A stretch of 37,870 nt of DNA from Nymphaea colorata (taxonomy: Eukaryota; Streptophyta; Magnoliopsida; Nymphaeales; Nymphaeaceae). Within the stretch, counting starts at the first letter, position 1, and each line of letters starts with the position of its first letter. Where the stretch lies: the NCBI RefSeq assembly GCF_008831285.2, contig NW_022204584.1, positions 1-37,870 on the forward strand, read 5' to 3'. The position numbers and the translations under genes are program-made. The notes beneath the pieces were generated by a model that saw nothing but the letters and a program-made list of their open reading frames with translations, ran no database searches and had not been told where the DNA came from. Shown one piece after another: positions 1 to 11,028 of the stretch.

Positions 1-85
1 CCAACCCCAACCCAACCCCAACCCCAACCCCAACCCCAACCCCAACCCCAACCCCAACCCCAACCCCAACCCCAACCCCAACCCC
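1..85. repeat. left telomere, C4A2 repeats
   Basis: Uninterrupted CCCCAA repeats begin at base 1 and stop at base 85, where unique sequence starts. One CCCAA variant sits near the outer end. This is the C-strand of a G4T2 telomere, the type known from Tetrahymena and relatives, and with the matching right end it shows the molecule is a complete linear macronuclear chromosome. Confidence 0.98.
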
Positions 86-1326
86 GCACTTTTAAAAACA
101 AATATCAGCTTTTTGAGAAAAAAAATCTTAAATAATGTAAACTCTATTTTCTATTTTTTTCATTTGTTGGACAGGATATATTGATGGTGTAAGTATATAT
201 CTATATCCTTTCAGAGAAAAATATTTATTCTTTTAAAAGGTAATAAAAATTGAAATAAAAAATATACGGGCCATAATGAACTCAACCATAAGCATGAGGA
301 CTATTTTTCGATGATGATTACCATAAATAATATAAGGAATGAACCTTTAGCAATCATGATAAAAAATAATTATTATCTTAATATCAGGAAAAGACTCAAG
401 GCATGAAGGAATCATTAAATATAATAATCTCTAAAAACCTTGATAATTAACATGATGAAACAGATCTGATAATAAAAAGATGGGCATCATATATTCAGAT
501 CATGATGTATAAAAATTATTCATGAAAGTGAACGTGTGCCTTTGTGATTGGCATTAAATGCTCATTTTTATTATAGAATTAATGATAGTTATATGGAAAA
601 TATTCTCTCTATTCCAAGAAATGATAAGAAACATGAATTATTACTAATTATATAAAGTAATTATACAAACATCATGGATAACCTAAAATTATAAAACCCA
701 ACAAATGGGGTATAATTAACCGATTTTTAAGGCCAAAGATTTTTGCTTCAATAATCTAGGATTGTAATCATGTTATTTTATTTCTTTTATTAGTCTATTC
801 CATCAATAATGAGAACCATTAATATCAATTACTTTTTATTTCGAGATTATGTTTTTTTATTTTCTTTCTGGCGTCCAGTACATTAAATATGCATAAATCT
901 ATAATCTTGATATCCTTCCATTGCATCGATATCATCACTTACCATTTTACTTATACAAATTATTAAAAACGCTACTTTTTGCCTTTTGTTGGATTATTTT
1001 TTTACATGAATTCTTTTGCCTGTGTTATTTATTTTTTCAGAAATGTTGCTGCAGGCCTATCTTCTATAATTTGAAAAAAATAATAAGCCGATCTTTTTAC
1101 AAACGATCACAAAAACCATCAGAAATGGCGTTTTTAGCTAAATTTTGCATTACTATGCGAATATGTACTTATTTTAAAAAACTTCTAAAACTTCAGACGC
1201 TCTAAAAAACTTATCTAAAGCTTTGAATACTCGTGGTGATATAAATAAGCCCAATTTTTATCGGAATAATCGGTTCTTAGTTAACGGGATAAGAAAATAA
1301 AGAATTTTATATCTATCATTATTTTT
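86..1326. other. left subtelomeric region without a supported gene
   Basis: About 1.2 kb of very AT-rich sequence in which I find no convincing gene. TGA, the only stop in this code, recurs in several frames, with many ATGA and CATGATG words. One open stretch at 921-1205 lacks an ATG start, is low in complexity and has no recognisable motif. No tRNA-like boxes or long tandem repeats were seen by eye. The right end of the chromosome has no comparable gap. Confidence 0.6.
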
Positions 1327-1912
1327 TCACTGTGCTATATTACTCTAGGGAGCTTTTGGGAAAATGAAAGGAATAAAATAATAATAGTTGGGAAAGACTA
1401 CAAAACTCACCGCAGGCTCTCTGTTCTGATTTTAGAAATTGGTATGATTTGGTCTTAATTATGGTTCTTCCTCATCCGAGCTATTGTAGATTCTTTCGTC
1501 AAACACTGCCAAATAAGACGGAGAAATGATTTTATTCTTATATTCGATTTGCCTAACGTCTCTTCTGCATATTGGGCAGTTTCCTTTCTCTAAAGTCATG
1601 AAAAAGTACTCTTCCCCATTTGGATAAACACCGATAGCAAAATTTATGGTTGCAACCTATTGCAGTACACTACGTAAGCTAAGAAGTTACATTGACGGTA
1701 CGGATCGCGCAAATTAGGCATATTAACTTGTATTTTCTTTCTTTTGGGATTTTTACGATTTTCTTGACATTTTACAAATTATTATAATCAGAAATCAATT
1801 AAAATATAGTTTGTATACCCTTTGTTGAATATTTGTATTCAAAACTTTCACAACACCTCAAAAGCGACGCAATTCTACCATAATAGATGGGTTTGTTTGT
1901 CAAATCCTTCAT
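1327..1912 (-). CDS. RING-finger protein (putative E3 ubiquitin ligase)
   Basis: Read with TAA/TAG as Gln, the minus strand encodes about 187 residues from an ATG at 1912 to TGA at 1327-1329. After a Lys/Ile-rich N-terminal half comes a complete RING: CLIC, then GCNHKFCYRC, then NCPIC, giving C-x2-C...C-x-H-x2-C-x2-C...C-x2-C. The last Cys pair is in another frame. Removing a 22-nt GT..AG intron at 1588-1609 joins CLSKWGR to KGNCPICRR and restores normal RING spacing. RING domains usually recruit E2 enzymes for ubiquitin transfer; no substrate-binding domain is visible. An acidic DEEE patch follows the RING. Upstream extension of the start is possible. It is divergent from the BPI-like gene. 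Confidence 0.75.
1588..1609 (-). other. intron, 22 nt, in RING-finger gene
   Basis: Begins GTACTT and ends AG on the minus strand. Its removal brings the last two zinc-binding cysteines into frame with the rest of the RING. Confidence 0.75.
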
Positions 1913-2144
1913 TGAATCGAGAAAAAATATGAATATTAAGAAACCTGCTTCAAAAAATATAAAAATTTGGCAAAAATCACATAGAAAGATAAGAAGTCAT
2001 GCCTATTATTAGGTAATTTTTGCAAAAATAACCATATTTTCTGAGTCTTTTAATAAAAAAATGGTTGCATCTGGGAAATGTGCCCTAAGATTTTTATATT
2101 GTTGATCAATAATCTCTAACCAGATAAGATGGATATTATAATTA

Positions 2145-3618
2145 ATGAGAGATATCTTGGCTCTGGTCTGCATCCTCCTAATCGCTCATTCTACCTATTC
2201 ACTTAACTGCAGCGCTACTCACTTCCAATATACAAGCAAATACACTCTTGGTAAGCAAGACGAGCTGAATAAAACGTTCGACAAGATCCAATAGAAGATA
2301 ACATCTCTCAACGATGTCTCATACAACGCTACGGAAGCAATCACATATACCATATCCAAGGTAAATCCTTCATTTTATTACCGTGACTCCAAGCAAAAAG
2401 CCAACATCAAAGGAAACGATACCATAGTCATTGATGGTGGATACGTCTAAGTTGATTTCACTTTTGAGTGGTCGAAAAAGTTTCTTGAAACTCAGAGAGG
2501 AACGGGATCAGTAAAAGGTTTGAGCAACGAAATTATCTTCGCGAAAAAAATGGTAGTCGATGGAGGATTTTATTCTTATTAGCTATTAGACAGCATGATG
2601 GTCACATTCCCTAATAAAACCTTTGAAATAACAAGAATCGATCCTCCAGATGCATCAGATACTGATCTGGCTGCCCTTCTAAAAATGCTGAACTCCAACC
2701 AAGGCAAAGATGTAAGAACTTAACTTTAAAATGAGATCGATAAATACTTCAAGCTTTATTTGAGCAACAGTCTTCATGATGAGCATCAACCATTGACCTC
2801 CATTCGATTATAAATGGGTTCCTTCAACGCCAGGAAAGAATAATGTGACCATCTCTATGATCAGAAGGCCAGTCAGTGTCGATATTGAAAAGGAAGGCAT
2901 TCAGACCACTTTTGAAGTTCAGGTATAAAACGATTCTAACTGGAAATGTGGAGATAGAAACGTCCCTCTTTCTCCTTTCGATCCAAGGTAACAATATTTT
3001 AATCAAGGACTTTTGGAGGTTCTCAATAGTTCATTTCTTATGACTTTTATCAAAGCGTGTTGAGATATGCCATCGAAAAAGACATTCTAAACACTGAGCT
3101 TAAACGATAGAATTGGGAAAATAGAATGTTCCAATTCTACGTAGGTGACTTATATGAAGTCTTTCCGAATCTCCAAGGAAAATACTTTGCAAGCCAGCCA
3201 GTAGGAGGCAGTTGCAAGGCAAATTATGACAGACTTAAGGTCCAAAACGCAGGAAATAATACATTTTTAGTAAGCATTAACTTCGACTGCACTCTATACA
3301 TTGCATAGAAGGATAAATTGGTTGATTTTGCAGTCTATCTGAATCTAACAGTTGGTGGCTAGCCAGCAGAAAGCTCAATTGATTTCAAAGCTAGAAGCCA
3401 TACCGAAACAATTACTTTCTACCCTTATGGCCAATTCAAGATCGACAATGAGTAGCTAGCAAGAACAATGATCACGCACAGTTTGAACCGTCTTTATGAG
3501 ACCAGGCTTTCGGTTCAGGATACCCCTTTACCCATCACGAGACTACCCCGAGTTCACAACCTAGTCAAATTTCACGGTTGTCTACGATTCCACCCATGTG
3601 AATGCTTTCAAATCTTGA
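2145..3618 (+). CDS. BPI/LBP/CETP-like secreted lipid-binding protein
   Basis: ATG at 2145 opens a hydrophobic signal peptide (MRDILALVCILLIAHS) followed by a Cys and many N-glycosylation sequons, about 480 residues in all, ending at TGA 3616-3618. Fold-level cues are those of the BPI/LBP lipid-transfer family: a two-domain beta-rich protein with the FISYDFYQSVLRYAI segment typical of the second barrel, and a C-terminal FTVVYDSTH strand. Such proteins bind lipids or lipopolysaccharide outside the cell or in vesicles. A 20-nt intron at 2988-3007 is needed to join the PFDPR and FGGSQQF segments. A 16-nt intron at 3490-3505 (or 25 nt from 3481) best explains the last frame change. A further change near 2796 is not explained. 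The EF-hand gene starts 35 bp downstream on the same strand. Family assignment is moderately sure. Confidence 0.6.
2988..3007 (+). other. intron, 20 nt, in BPI-like gene
   Basis: GTAACA...TCAAG. Removal changes frame so that CCA-AG|G-ACT-TTT continues into the conserved YDFYQSVLRYA stretch. Confidence 0.75.
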
Positions 3619-3653
3619 TAGCTATTAAATTATTATAACTTACAAATAAAGGA

Positions 3654-4592
3654 ATGTCACTGTTCGGTGTATAACTCAACCACCAGATCAACAGACTCAT
3701 CACGGAGATCCGTCTTCAATTGAATAAACAAAAATTTATACCCAACGTTCGAACCATCTATCGGTCCTTTGCCAAGTATGATCCGGAAATTAGTGGATTG
3801 ATCTCTACTCAAAATTTCGAAAAGGTATGCAGATTTTAAGATGAAGGCTTTGGGCGAAAACGGCATCTTTTTTAAGAAACATGAATTTCAAATCTTCGAA
3901 AAAGCCTTTGGGAACCAGGCAGGGACGATTGGATGGTTCCAATTTTTGCAGCTGGTAAAAAACCCATTAAGTCAAAAACGTAGGGAACTTGTCCAGGATA
4001 TCTTCTCATTCATCAATCAACAGTACGAGCATTTGACTCCTCAAAACGTGGGTAAAGATTAAATAACTAAGCAAGCCAGTTCAATCCTGAAGGCATCGAG
4101 ATATATGATTCGAAAAAGGTGACTAAGGAGTACCTTCAAGATCAACTCATCTCCCTCTTGTCCCTACCTGAAGGGTATCTTACCCGCTAGGAGTTTATTG
4201 CATTTTATGATGATCTCAATGTCAACTATCCTCATGATGAGCCTTTCGCTAAGTATGTCAGCAAGCAGTGGGGGTATGTTGCACCCAAGGTCGAAACAGT
4301 CACTTAGTAATATCTGAGGGAAATCATCAAAAGTCTCAGGCATAAGCTTATCCAAAAAAGTAAGGGGACTCAAGACGAATTCCTCATGAAAAAGCTCTTC
4401 AGCGAATACGATGAAAATAAAAACGGATATATCTCACCATACGAACTGGATCTTATGCTGAAGAAGCTGGAATTACCTATCAGGGAAATCGCTATTGAGC
4501 CTCTCTTCAGAAAGCTGGACAAAAATAATTCAGGATTTATCGAGTATGATGAATTCAAGAGATTTGTCTTCTTTGACCCATACCCAGTTTGA
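3654..4592 (+). CDS. EF-hand calcium-binding protein (calcyphosin-like)
   Basis: After removal of two introns (3825-3840, 16 nt; 4052-4071, 20 nt) a 300-residue protein runs from ATG 3654 to TGA 4590-4592 with no other interruption. Two canonical EF-hand loops lie near the C-terminus: DENKNGYISPYE and DKNNSGFIEYDE, each with the D-x-N-x-x/S-G...E coordination pattern. Upstream helix-loop-helix units (for example around FAKYDPEISGLI) look like degenerate EF-hands. The arrangement resembles calcyphosin-like and axonemal EF-hand proteins, a family resemblance rather than an identification. It probably acts as a cytosolic or ciliary Ca2+ sensor. Confidence 0.8.
3825..3840 (+). other. intron, 16 nt, in EF-hand gene
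   Basis: GTATGCAGATTTTAAG. The two flanking frames are both coding and join as NFEKV/MKALGENG only when this is removed. Confidence 0.8.
4052..4071 (+). other. intron, 20 nt, in EF-hand gene
   Basis: GTAAAG...AACTAAG. Its removal joins the TPQNV and ASQFNPEGIE frames; 20 nt gives the required shift. Confidence 0.8.
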
Positions 4593-4666
4593 ATCTGATG
4601 ATTTACCCCCGAATCTATCAATTAGCAAATATTTTAATTCTTTTTTTATTGAGATAAGAAAGATTA

Positions 4667-5737
4667 TCAAACCTTTGCGGGTGTCTTCGTAACAATGGCT
4701 CCTTCCTTGTACTACACTTCGAATTTCTATCCTGATTGAAGCATTTATTATCCAAAACCGTGTTTAAAATCTCGTCTGAAAGAGCCTTTACTAAGGTAGA
4801 CCACACAATACCTTTGTAAGTGGAACCGTCGACTTATCTCAAAACGCCCTAACCGTCTCTATAACCCCCTTGAATTAACCCTCGTAGTAACTTCCGTCCA
4901 CCCATTCATATCTTCCCTTTCCTTAAGGCTTACCGTGAACGTAGTTGCCTTTAAAAATATCTCCGTTTGCAAAGGATTATTCACCGTAACCGTGTTTTAA
5001 ACTATTGACAAATTATCCTGTATATACGCTGTTTTTGTGTGTATGGGTTCCTTTCCATGCTGCCGACCATTCAACCAGTTTCCGATGTAGCTGTCTCCGT
5101 TGGGGGATTGCCAAACTCCATAGCCATTCTTTTTTCCTTACTTCCATTCGCCTTCAAAAACTTCGCCATTCAGCCATTCATACCTTCCTTTGCCTTCTCT
5201 TAGATCTTTTTTGAAGGAACCTACATACTTTCCATCGATGTTCTGCTCAGTGCCTTTCAGTTTGGAGTCATCTTGAAAAACTCCTTCAAAGATCGAAGTT
5301 TCCGTCACCAGCACTCCTTCACCCCCACGAACTCCAAGCTCAGAAATGCCAAAATACACTCCATCTTGATACGAAATGATTTGAAAGTTTTTTTCTTTTA
5401 TCATCTTCTTCAAACTGAACCCTGGATTGATCGGATGATAGCCTTGAATGAAGCCTTTGTATTATTATGATGTAGGAATGTGAAATTTAGTCTAGTTTGG
5501 ACTTAATTGCATGTTAGCTGTTTTTTCACCTTGGATCCTTCGGCTAAATTAGGTCTTGAAGCTAGACTTTCTGATTTAAAATTGCTCTGACTCTGAAGAA
5601 TCATGTTAAGTTCTGATTCTATCCTTAATGTTGACCTATTTTTTGGCTTTAGATGTATAATATTGATCGAAATTGCTATTCGAAGGTTTGGTATCAATTA
5701 TGCCTTCTTATGAGACTGACGTATTAATCTTTTTCAT
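4667..5737 (-). CDS. MORN-repeat protein
   Basis: From ATG 5737 to TGA 4667-4669. The first 110 residues or so are polar and low in complexity; then come about eight MORN repeats of 22-23 residues (Y-x-G-x-W/F...HG-x-G), for example GEVFEGEWKQGKKNGYGVW. MORN repeats bind membranes or scaffold cytoskeletal complexes in protists. A 26-nt intron at 4786-4811 joins STYKG to SFRRDFKHGFG. Two frame losses, one in a C5 run at 4865-4869 and one in a T3 run near 5052-5054 (plus-strand bases), each need one added base to keep the 23-residue period; with both, the length is 348 aa exactly in phase. It has a paralogue at the right chromosome end (35465-37636). Confidence 0.8.
4786..4811 (-). other. intron, 26 nt, in MORN gene
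   Basis: GTATTG...AGTAAAG on the minus strand; removal keeps the MORN period intact (YKG|SFRRDFKHGFG). Confidence 0.6.
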
Positions 5738-5820
5738 TTTACGTTTGTTTTACCGGTATAAGTTTACAAGAGGATTATTATTCGCTAATGAATTTGATCC
5801 ATTTTCTTGACAGAAGCTGA

Positions 5821-6648
5821 ATGTCTTCCTCTGATATCTTCTCCTTGGTTCTAAAGGTAATGGATCATTGGCAGAAACTTAATGGTATTAAATTTTATTT
5901 TATGTTTCGATTCGTTATCGTCGGCATCATTCGACGTTACAATTCTCGAATGTCTTTGATTGGATTTTGTATCCAATTTGTGATATTTATCCTAGAATCT
6001 AGCCATTTTTTTCACGTCAATCTCTTCCTTAGTTTGTGATTTTTTTTCCATAATTGAACGATTATGCAATTTTTACTTGGACTTAGGGGAAGTTAATTTG
6101 ACTGTTTACTCTATTACATCATTCTTGTTAAAACTTTTGATGAGATTTGCTCGTTATTTTCTTTTGATATTTTGGTAGAAATTTATCTTATTGGTGATGA
6201 CTTTGTTTTTAATGGTCCCGTATATCTTCGGCAACGACTAGAAAGTATCCTGACAGACAGGATTAGTGAAGTCTGAAACTCCATGGACCGCTTTATCCGA
6301 TTGGTTTTTGTCTAACATAGTATTTATTATGAATATTGAGGTAACTGAAAATCCAACTATTACATATGAATATCAACTATTTTGGCTCGCCAGGTAAGGC
6401 AATGCCAAGATTTATTTTGTTTTAGTAGGCAGGAATTTACTCCGTGAGGATAATTATATCACTGCTTTTGCCTATTAGGCTTAGAGGTATTTGAAACCCA
6501 AAATCACTGAATTTGTTATTGCCTATTGGAAGTCATCTGGATTGAGAACGTATTTTTTTCGAAGAGCTACTCACATAATTATAAGACCTTGGATGGAGGT
6601 ATTAATTTTTTGTTTATGTCTGATAGCAAAATTTTTCATGTGTTGATG
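5821..6648 (+). CDS. putative membrane protein, start uncertain
   Basis: The best-supported part is the frame from about 6260 to TGA 6646-6648. It is rich in varied codons and reads as a soluble domain (ENPTITYEYQLFWLARQG, LREDNYITAFAYQAQRYL) followed by a C-terminal hydrophobic helix (PWMEVLIFCLCLIAKFFM). Upstream, hydrophobic stretches suggest further membrane segments (FILLVMTLFLMVPYIF), and ATG 5821 is the first plausible start, but frames change at least twice (near 6035 and 6250), so exon structure or missing bases remain unresolved. I do not recognise the family. Its 3' end overlaps the convergent gene on the other strand by about 115 bp. Confidence 0.35.
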
Positions 6649-8040
6649 CAATCCTAGAGGAATTTATTTGTTTTTTGATCTCATCAGATCGTAAAACTCT
6701 AGAATTTCTTGATATACGATGTTGTTTGGCTTCTTGTTGGTTAGTAAGTTCGTGACTATTCTTATTCATCTTCAGGTTCGAAGAGCCAGGCAAATACTGG
6801 ATAATTTTGGTAAAGGATGACAATTTTTGATAGTTGGTTGTTCTATTTGCCACACCGGTATAGATATAATCGAGAAAATCAGGCAGAAGATGAATGTTGC
6901 AATTAGTCTTGGATATTGAATATGTCTGAACAAGCAGAGCATAAAATTATCCAGTTTGGTCATATCCTGGCAAGATTCTATGCTTCAAGTCGAAGCCATA
7001 CCAGTGGCCTAGATAGATTGCCTTCTGCAGCATCTGGTAAAACACGTCACTACCCCTCTGAGCCAAAGCATAACTCATGAATATGTCTGTCAATGTTTTG
7101 AGACTGTATTCCATTCCAAGATTCTTGAGGATGTGGTCTTAGAGCTTGTCCCATAGAGTTGATTCAAATCGTTGGTTCTCGAGGAGACCTACTGTTATGC
7201 GTTGGTAGTAAGTCATGTTAAACTCCCAAACCGTGATATTGAGGTTTCTTTAGATCCTCGGATATATTTAGTTCTTCAACTCCTCATTCTCCAGATAGGT
7301 AAATGCCTACAGAGCCTTGAGTGATTCATCAAAATTGACATACCATTCATCATTCGATACTCTTTAGGCAATTTATTCGTAGAGATCCTTGTGGTACTTG
7401 AACAGATTCAATTTTTTTATGACCCAAGCAATGGACGCAACTTTTTAGAATCTTCCTTTGCGTCCTTTCCAAAGTTTCAGCTCTCGATTTATTTTCGCTT
7501 ACTGATCTTTGGACAATATTATCCTGGGGTCATTCGATATCACTTCCGCCAAATGTTCAAGCAGTAATGCTTTTTCATTCATCTTCTTTTCTTTAGTTAA
7601 AAGCTAAAGGATTTGACTCACCTTTATCGGGAGTTAGCTGTGATAATACTTGCTTTCGATTGGAACATTTGCAAATGCATACCAATTTTTAAATGAATCG
7701 ATGGATAATTATGCTGCAGGGATGCTGCTTGGCTTCTATATATGTTATCTGGGTCTACTTCGATAAAAGTTTTTGAATATGTTTGCAATTGTGCCCTCAC
7801 TTGCATTTGACTTATAAAGTTGATATCGAAAGTAAAAATTGCTTCAAAAAATAATAAGCTTTGAAAACTGTCTCTTCATATCACATTCCTCATGGCCGGA
7901 GATAAGTTGATCAATGTTCTTCTCGCTATAATCAAGTAAATTGTACTCTTTCTCAAATTTCAAAAAGTTTTTTCAAAAAAAAAGGTAGGGTGGTCTTTGT
8001 TGTCCTCCAATTCTAAAAGCTGAGTATAAGGATAATAGCT
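6533..8040 (-). CDS. alpha-helical protein of unknown function
   Basis: A continuous minus-strand frame covers most of the region, ending at TGA 6533-6535. It reads as a long all-helical protein (KVASIAWVIKKLNLF, DESLKALQAFTYLENEEL, LQDHILKNLGMEYSLKTL) with the regular Leu/Ala spacing of helical-repeat RNA-binding families such as FAST-kinase or octotricopeptide proteins; this is only a resemblance. The last 70 residues are Ser/Asn/Lys rich. Likely introns: 27 nt at 7842-7868, needed for frame, and an in-phase 18 nt at 7604-7621. One base appears missing in the A/T run at 7968-7973. The 5' end is unresolved: the frame runs toward 8040 and meets the divergent zinc-finger gene, and no in-frame ATG is obvious there. 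Confidence 0.55.
7842..7868 (-). other. intron, 27 nt, in helical-protein gene
   Basis: GTTTTC...TTGAAG on the minus strand. It contains an in-frame TGA and is a multiple of three; removal joins CDMKRH to NFYFRYQLYKSN. Confidence 0.65.
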
Positions 8041-8084
8041 TTATGAATAATGGTATTTCTTTTAATAACTAAATTTATAGTTAT

Positions 8085-8771
8085 ATGACAGATAAATCTC
8101 AGCTTCATCAAACTCTCAACACCCTCTCTCTAATTCGTCTGAAACCCTAATGCAAAATCATCCCCACGAGGGTAGATTTTTCAAGGCCGAGCATGTAGAT
8201 ATTTCTTGATTCAGATCCGCTTCAACTCAAACATCTATAACTCCTTCATTCAACAACGATCGATGTATCTTCACTCCCTGCTTCACCCTTCCCGTAGACA
8301 GCGTAACACTTCCAATTAACTCAGAAATACTATCGATAAAATGCGCACTTTTAGAAATGCCAATTCGAAGAAAAGATTCAAAGAAGTCTCCAAGAAACAA
8401 GCTACCTTTCCACCTCGCCCTCACAAGAAGCCATCATCGCAGTCGCTCCTCATTCAAAATATTGCCAGATCTGCCAGGAAAAGTTCGAAGATTACTTCTC
8501 GCATATCATGCTCAAGACACATGGAATCAGAATGGCCAATTCTGAAGCCAGTGAAAAAATTCAAGAACTTTGTGCTGAATTCCAGAGCATTCGATTCGCC
8601 TCGTCGACGAGGGGCAAAACCAAGAATATCAAGAAGGAGCAAAAAAGAGAGTAGAAAAAAGTAAAAGGAGCCAAAAGTAGCTCGCCAACTATGAGATCAA
8701 TTTCCACCATTTAGGGATTGACCAACCTGCAAAACCACAGCACTGGGATAATCGAGGACACACTCATCTGA
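8085..8771 (+). CDS. zinc-finger protein with DBF4-like finger spacing
   Basis: ATG 8085 to TGA 8769-8771 gives 214 residues once two introns (8195-8214, 20 nt; 8303-8324, 22 nt) are removed; the spliced length is an exact multiple of three. A single zinc finger, YCQICQEKFEDYFSHIMLKT followed by H, has C-x2-C-x9-H-x5-H spacing, shorter than classic C2H2 (x12) and close to the DBF4-type finger. The rest is polar, with a Lys/Arg/Ser-rich tail. DBF4 activates CDC7 kinase at replication origins, but I cannot see the other DBF4 motifs, so that role is only a possibility. The gene is divergent from the helical-protein gene. Confidence 0.6.
8195..8214 (+). other. intron, 20 nt, in zinc-finger gene
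   Basis: GTAGATATTTCTTGATTCAG; contains TGA and joins SRPSI to SASTQTS in frame. Confidence 0.75.
8303..8324 (+). other. intron, 22 nt, in zinc-finger gene
   Basis: GTAACA...AACTCAG; joins TLPVDS to KYYRQNAHFQK, the frame that holds the zinc finger. Confidence 0.75.
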
Positions 8772-8907
8772 CCCGAGCCCTCCTTTTATTGATATTTTAT
8801 ACTACTCTGTACAAGCAAACCCACGGCTAATTTAGCATAATATTGACTTTTTTGACTTTTTTCAAATTCCCATAAATTTCAAAAGTTGTATTCTCAGATC
8901 ATCACGG

Positions 8908-9707
8908 TCAATGCTGCACGAATTTGTTCAGAATACTCACTCCCTCATTATTTGCAACGTTTTTTGCAATTGTACTAGCGGGAGCATACGAAAATACCAA
9001 ACCTTGACTGTTTTTGACGTCACTCTTTTTCTTAGTTCGGTGGAGAATGATATGGGAACCTCGTGATCCTTGCGAGCTGATTGGATTATTTGACCGTATA
9101 ACCTGCTGGCCTGGTCTTCCGAGATGAAGACTTTCTTGAGGCCATATGTCCTGCAGATAAACTTGTAAAAGGTGTCCAATTCGTCTTTTTTCAGCCACTT
9201 GGTGCACTGTAGCATGGGAGATCTCAGCAGAGAGCCTTAGGAGTGACTGATCCGCTTGATGTTTTCCTGCTTACATTAGTTTAGAAGGTGGTTTTATAGC
9301 GTCCGAAATGTTTTTCGGACGATGCTCGACATTGTATTGTTATAGTACGAAGCGTCGATTACTATTTGATGCCTTTTTCTCACTGCTTTCATGTTGATGA
9401 TATATCCGAAGCCTATCGTTATGAACTTTTCTGCGAGAGTTTTCTCAATTGCCTCCTTCTGGTCCTCTGTCAACTTGTTGCCTGGTGTTATTGGAAGTGT
9501 TTTATGCGAAAGGGTAAACGAATCTTGCGCTTTTTCCTTTTTGTGGTTGGAAGTAATATTGCTGTTTTTTTATAAAATTGTGTCATTTTGACTTGAATCG
9601 AAAGGATCAATCTACTCATCACTGTCGAAAAGATGCTCATCGACTTCAATCTTTTAGGATATTTAGGAATTATCCAAAAATATATTGTCTATATTGTCTT
9701 CACTCAT
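8908..9707 (-). CDS. hypothetical protein
   Basis: ATG 9707 to TGA 8908-8910, 258 residues after removing a 23-nt intron at 8975-8997; there is no other frame break. The first 75 residues are acidic and Asn/Ser rich (MSEDNIDNIFLDN). The remainder is a compact mixed helical/strand domain with basic residues (KAVRKRHQIVIDA, LQCTKWLKKDELDTFYKFI). I do not recognise the family, and no catalytic motif, signal peptide or membrane segment is visible. It lies tandem to and downstream of the TrpRS gene on the same strand, with about 190 bp between them. Confidence 0.7.
8975..8997 (-). other. intron, 23 nt, in hypothetical gene
   Basis: GTATTT...CCGCTAG on the minus strand; joins KTVKV to CTIAKNVANNEG and avoids an early TGA. 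Confidence 0.65.
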
Positions 9708-9898
9708 CCATAAGATCGTCAAAAATATCGATGAAAAATAGATAAGATGACTCAATATTTATAGATTCGCTTTAAGTCATAGCTTTTCTCTCATTTTACT
9801 ATTAATTTAACATATTAATCAAGTATACAAATTCAGGATTTTCTTTACCTAGGACATATTTTAAGAAGCTACTTTGACTGCTTTTTCCGAACCTTATT

Positions 9899-10869
9899 TC
9901 AATGCGTGCTCACATCGTCATCTGACCATTTTTTCATGTTTTTCTGAATCTAACTCAAGCGTTCGACAATGATTGTCCCTAGGTTATCTTTGAATTTTTG
10001 GATATTGTATCCATTTGCTTTGCACTATTCCAAAATATCACTTATTTCTCGATTTGTAAAGGCACTGTGCAGTTCAAGCAGTTTGAAAGCCCTCTTCGCT
10101 TTTAAGGATCAAACGTAATGGAATTACCATCAGAGTCAGTCACAGCTCTTCTTATCTTCTATCTAACTTCCTTCTCATTGTCGGATAAGTTTATCCTTGA
10201 TCTTTAGTTCACATCACTCTTTGACATTTTTTTGCTTGGATCTACCAAGGACATAATCTTTGGGAATTTGATTCAACATACTTGACCTTTGGAAAGAATG
10301 AAGTTTTGAACTGTTTGTTGAACCTCTATCCATACTTATTGGTCAGTTAGATGTGCTGGAGCTGGTCGATTCCAACAGGCACATGATTGGCCCTGTAGAG
10401 TAAGATATCGACTGCCATTAGATGGGATATGTGTACAAGCCAACGCTGCTATTATCGTGGCTTTTTTATTTAAATTGGATCATAGTGTTGAGCCAATGCT
10501 GAGGACCGATACAGCTGAAGATCCATGTCAATTCAGTATGCTGGGGGACTTGTGATTGAACAAACAGGCACATCTTATCTTTATCAATCCCACTGGAGAG
10601 CAGCACTTTGGCCATTTGGAGGGTATCCTTGCCTATGTTTTAATTGTATTTGATGTGGTTGTGATCATAGGTGAGGGCGGTTGTAAGGGAATGGAAGTCT
10701 GCAATCATCAGATACTTTTGGGAAAATGCTAGCTCTATTGAAGCTTGAGCATATTGGTGACGGAACCAAGGTAGTTTCCGATGTGAAGATTACCTGTTGG
10801 TTGGATACCAGTCAAAAGGATGCTGCTCTTCGAGAACAAGTACAATTTTTGGGATAAAAGTAATCTCAT
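9899..10869 (-). CDS. tryptophanyl-tRNA synthetase, mitochondrial type
   Basis: Class I aminoacyl-tRNA synthetase that charges tRNA-Trp. From ATG 10869 the first 17 residues ([17 protein letters not shown]) look like a mitochondrial presequence. Then come the HIGH-like motif in [17 protein letters not shown], the Trp-pocket and tRNA region ([32 protein letters not shown]), and [10 protein letters not shown], the KMSKS loop. The C-terminal domain ends at TGA 9899-9901. The bacterial-like organisation and short length fit an organellar enzyme. Four single-base losses interrupt the frame, near 10723-10726, 10418, 10262-10264 and 10080; each is restored by one extra base, giving 324 aa exactly in phase. 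Confidence 0.9.
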
Positions 10870-11028
10870 TTAATTATAATATGCTTAAAATCACCCAAAC
10901 AAAAATAAAGTATCTGCTTCCATTATCAATTCCTCCAAATCCTCATTTTTTTATTATTGAATATTTACTTCATCGTAAAATTCGGTTTATATCTTGTCCC
11001 TCTTTCAATTTCTATTATAATTGTATAG

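Noticed and set aside
921-1205. Open stretch of 94 codons in the left subtelomere
   Set aside because: It begins at TTG, is rich in Phe/Cys/Leu from T-rich DNA, has no motif, and soon meets TGA when extended with the right code.
4849-4869. 17-nt GT..AG intron inside a MORN repeat, and a second near 5050
   Set aside because: Both would restore frame, but their sequence encodes the conserved MORN core (GYRDGQG, RQHGKG); adding one base keeps the 23-residue period instead.
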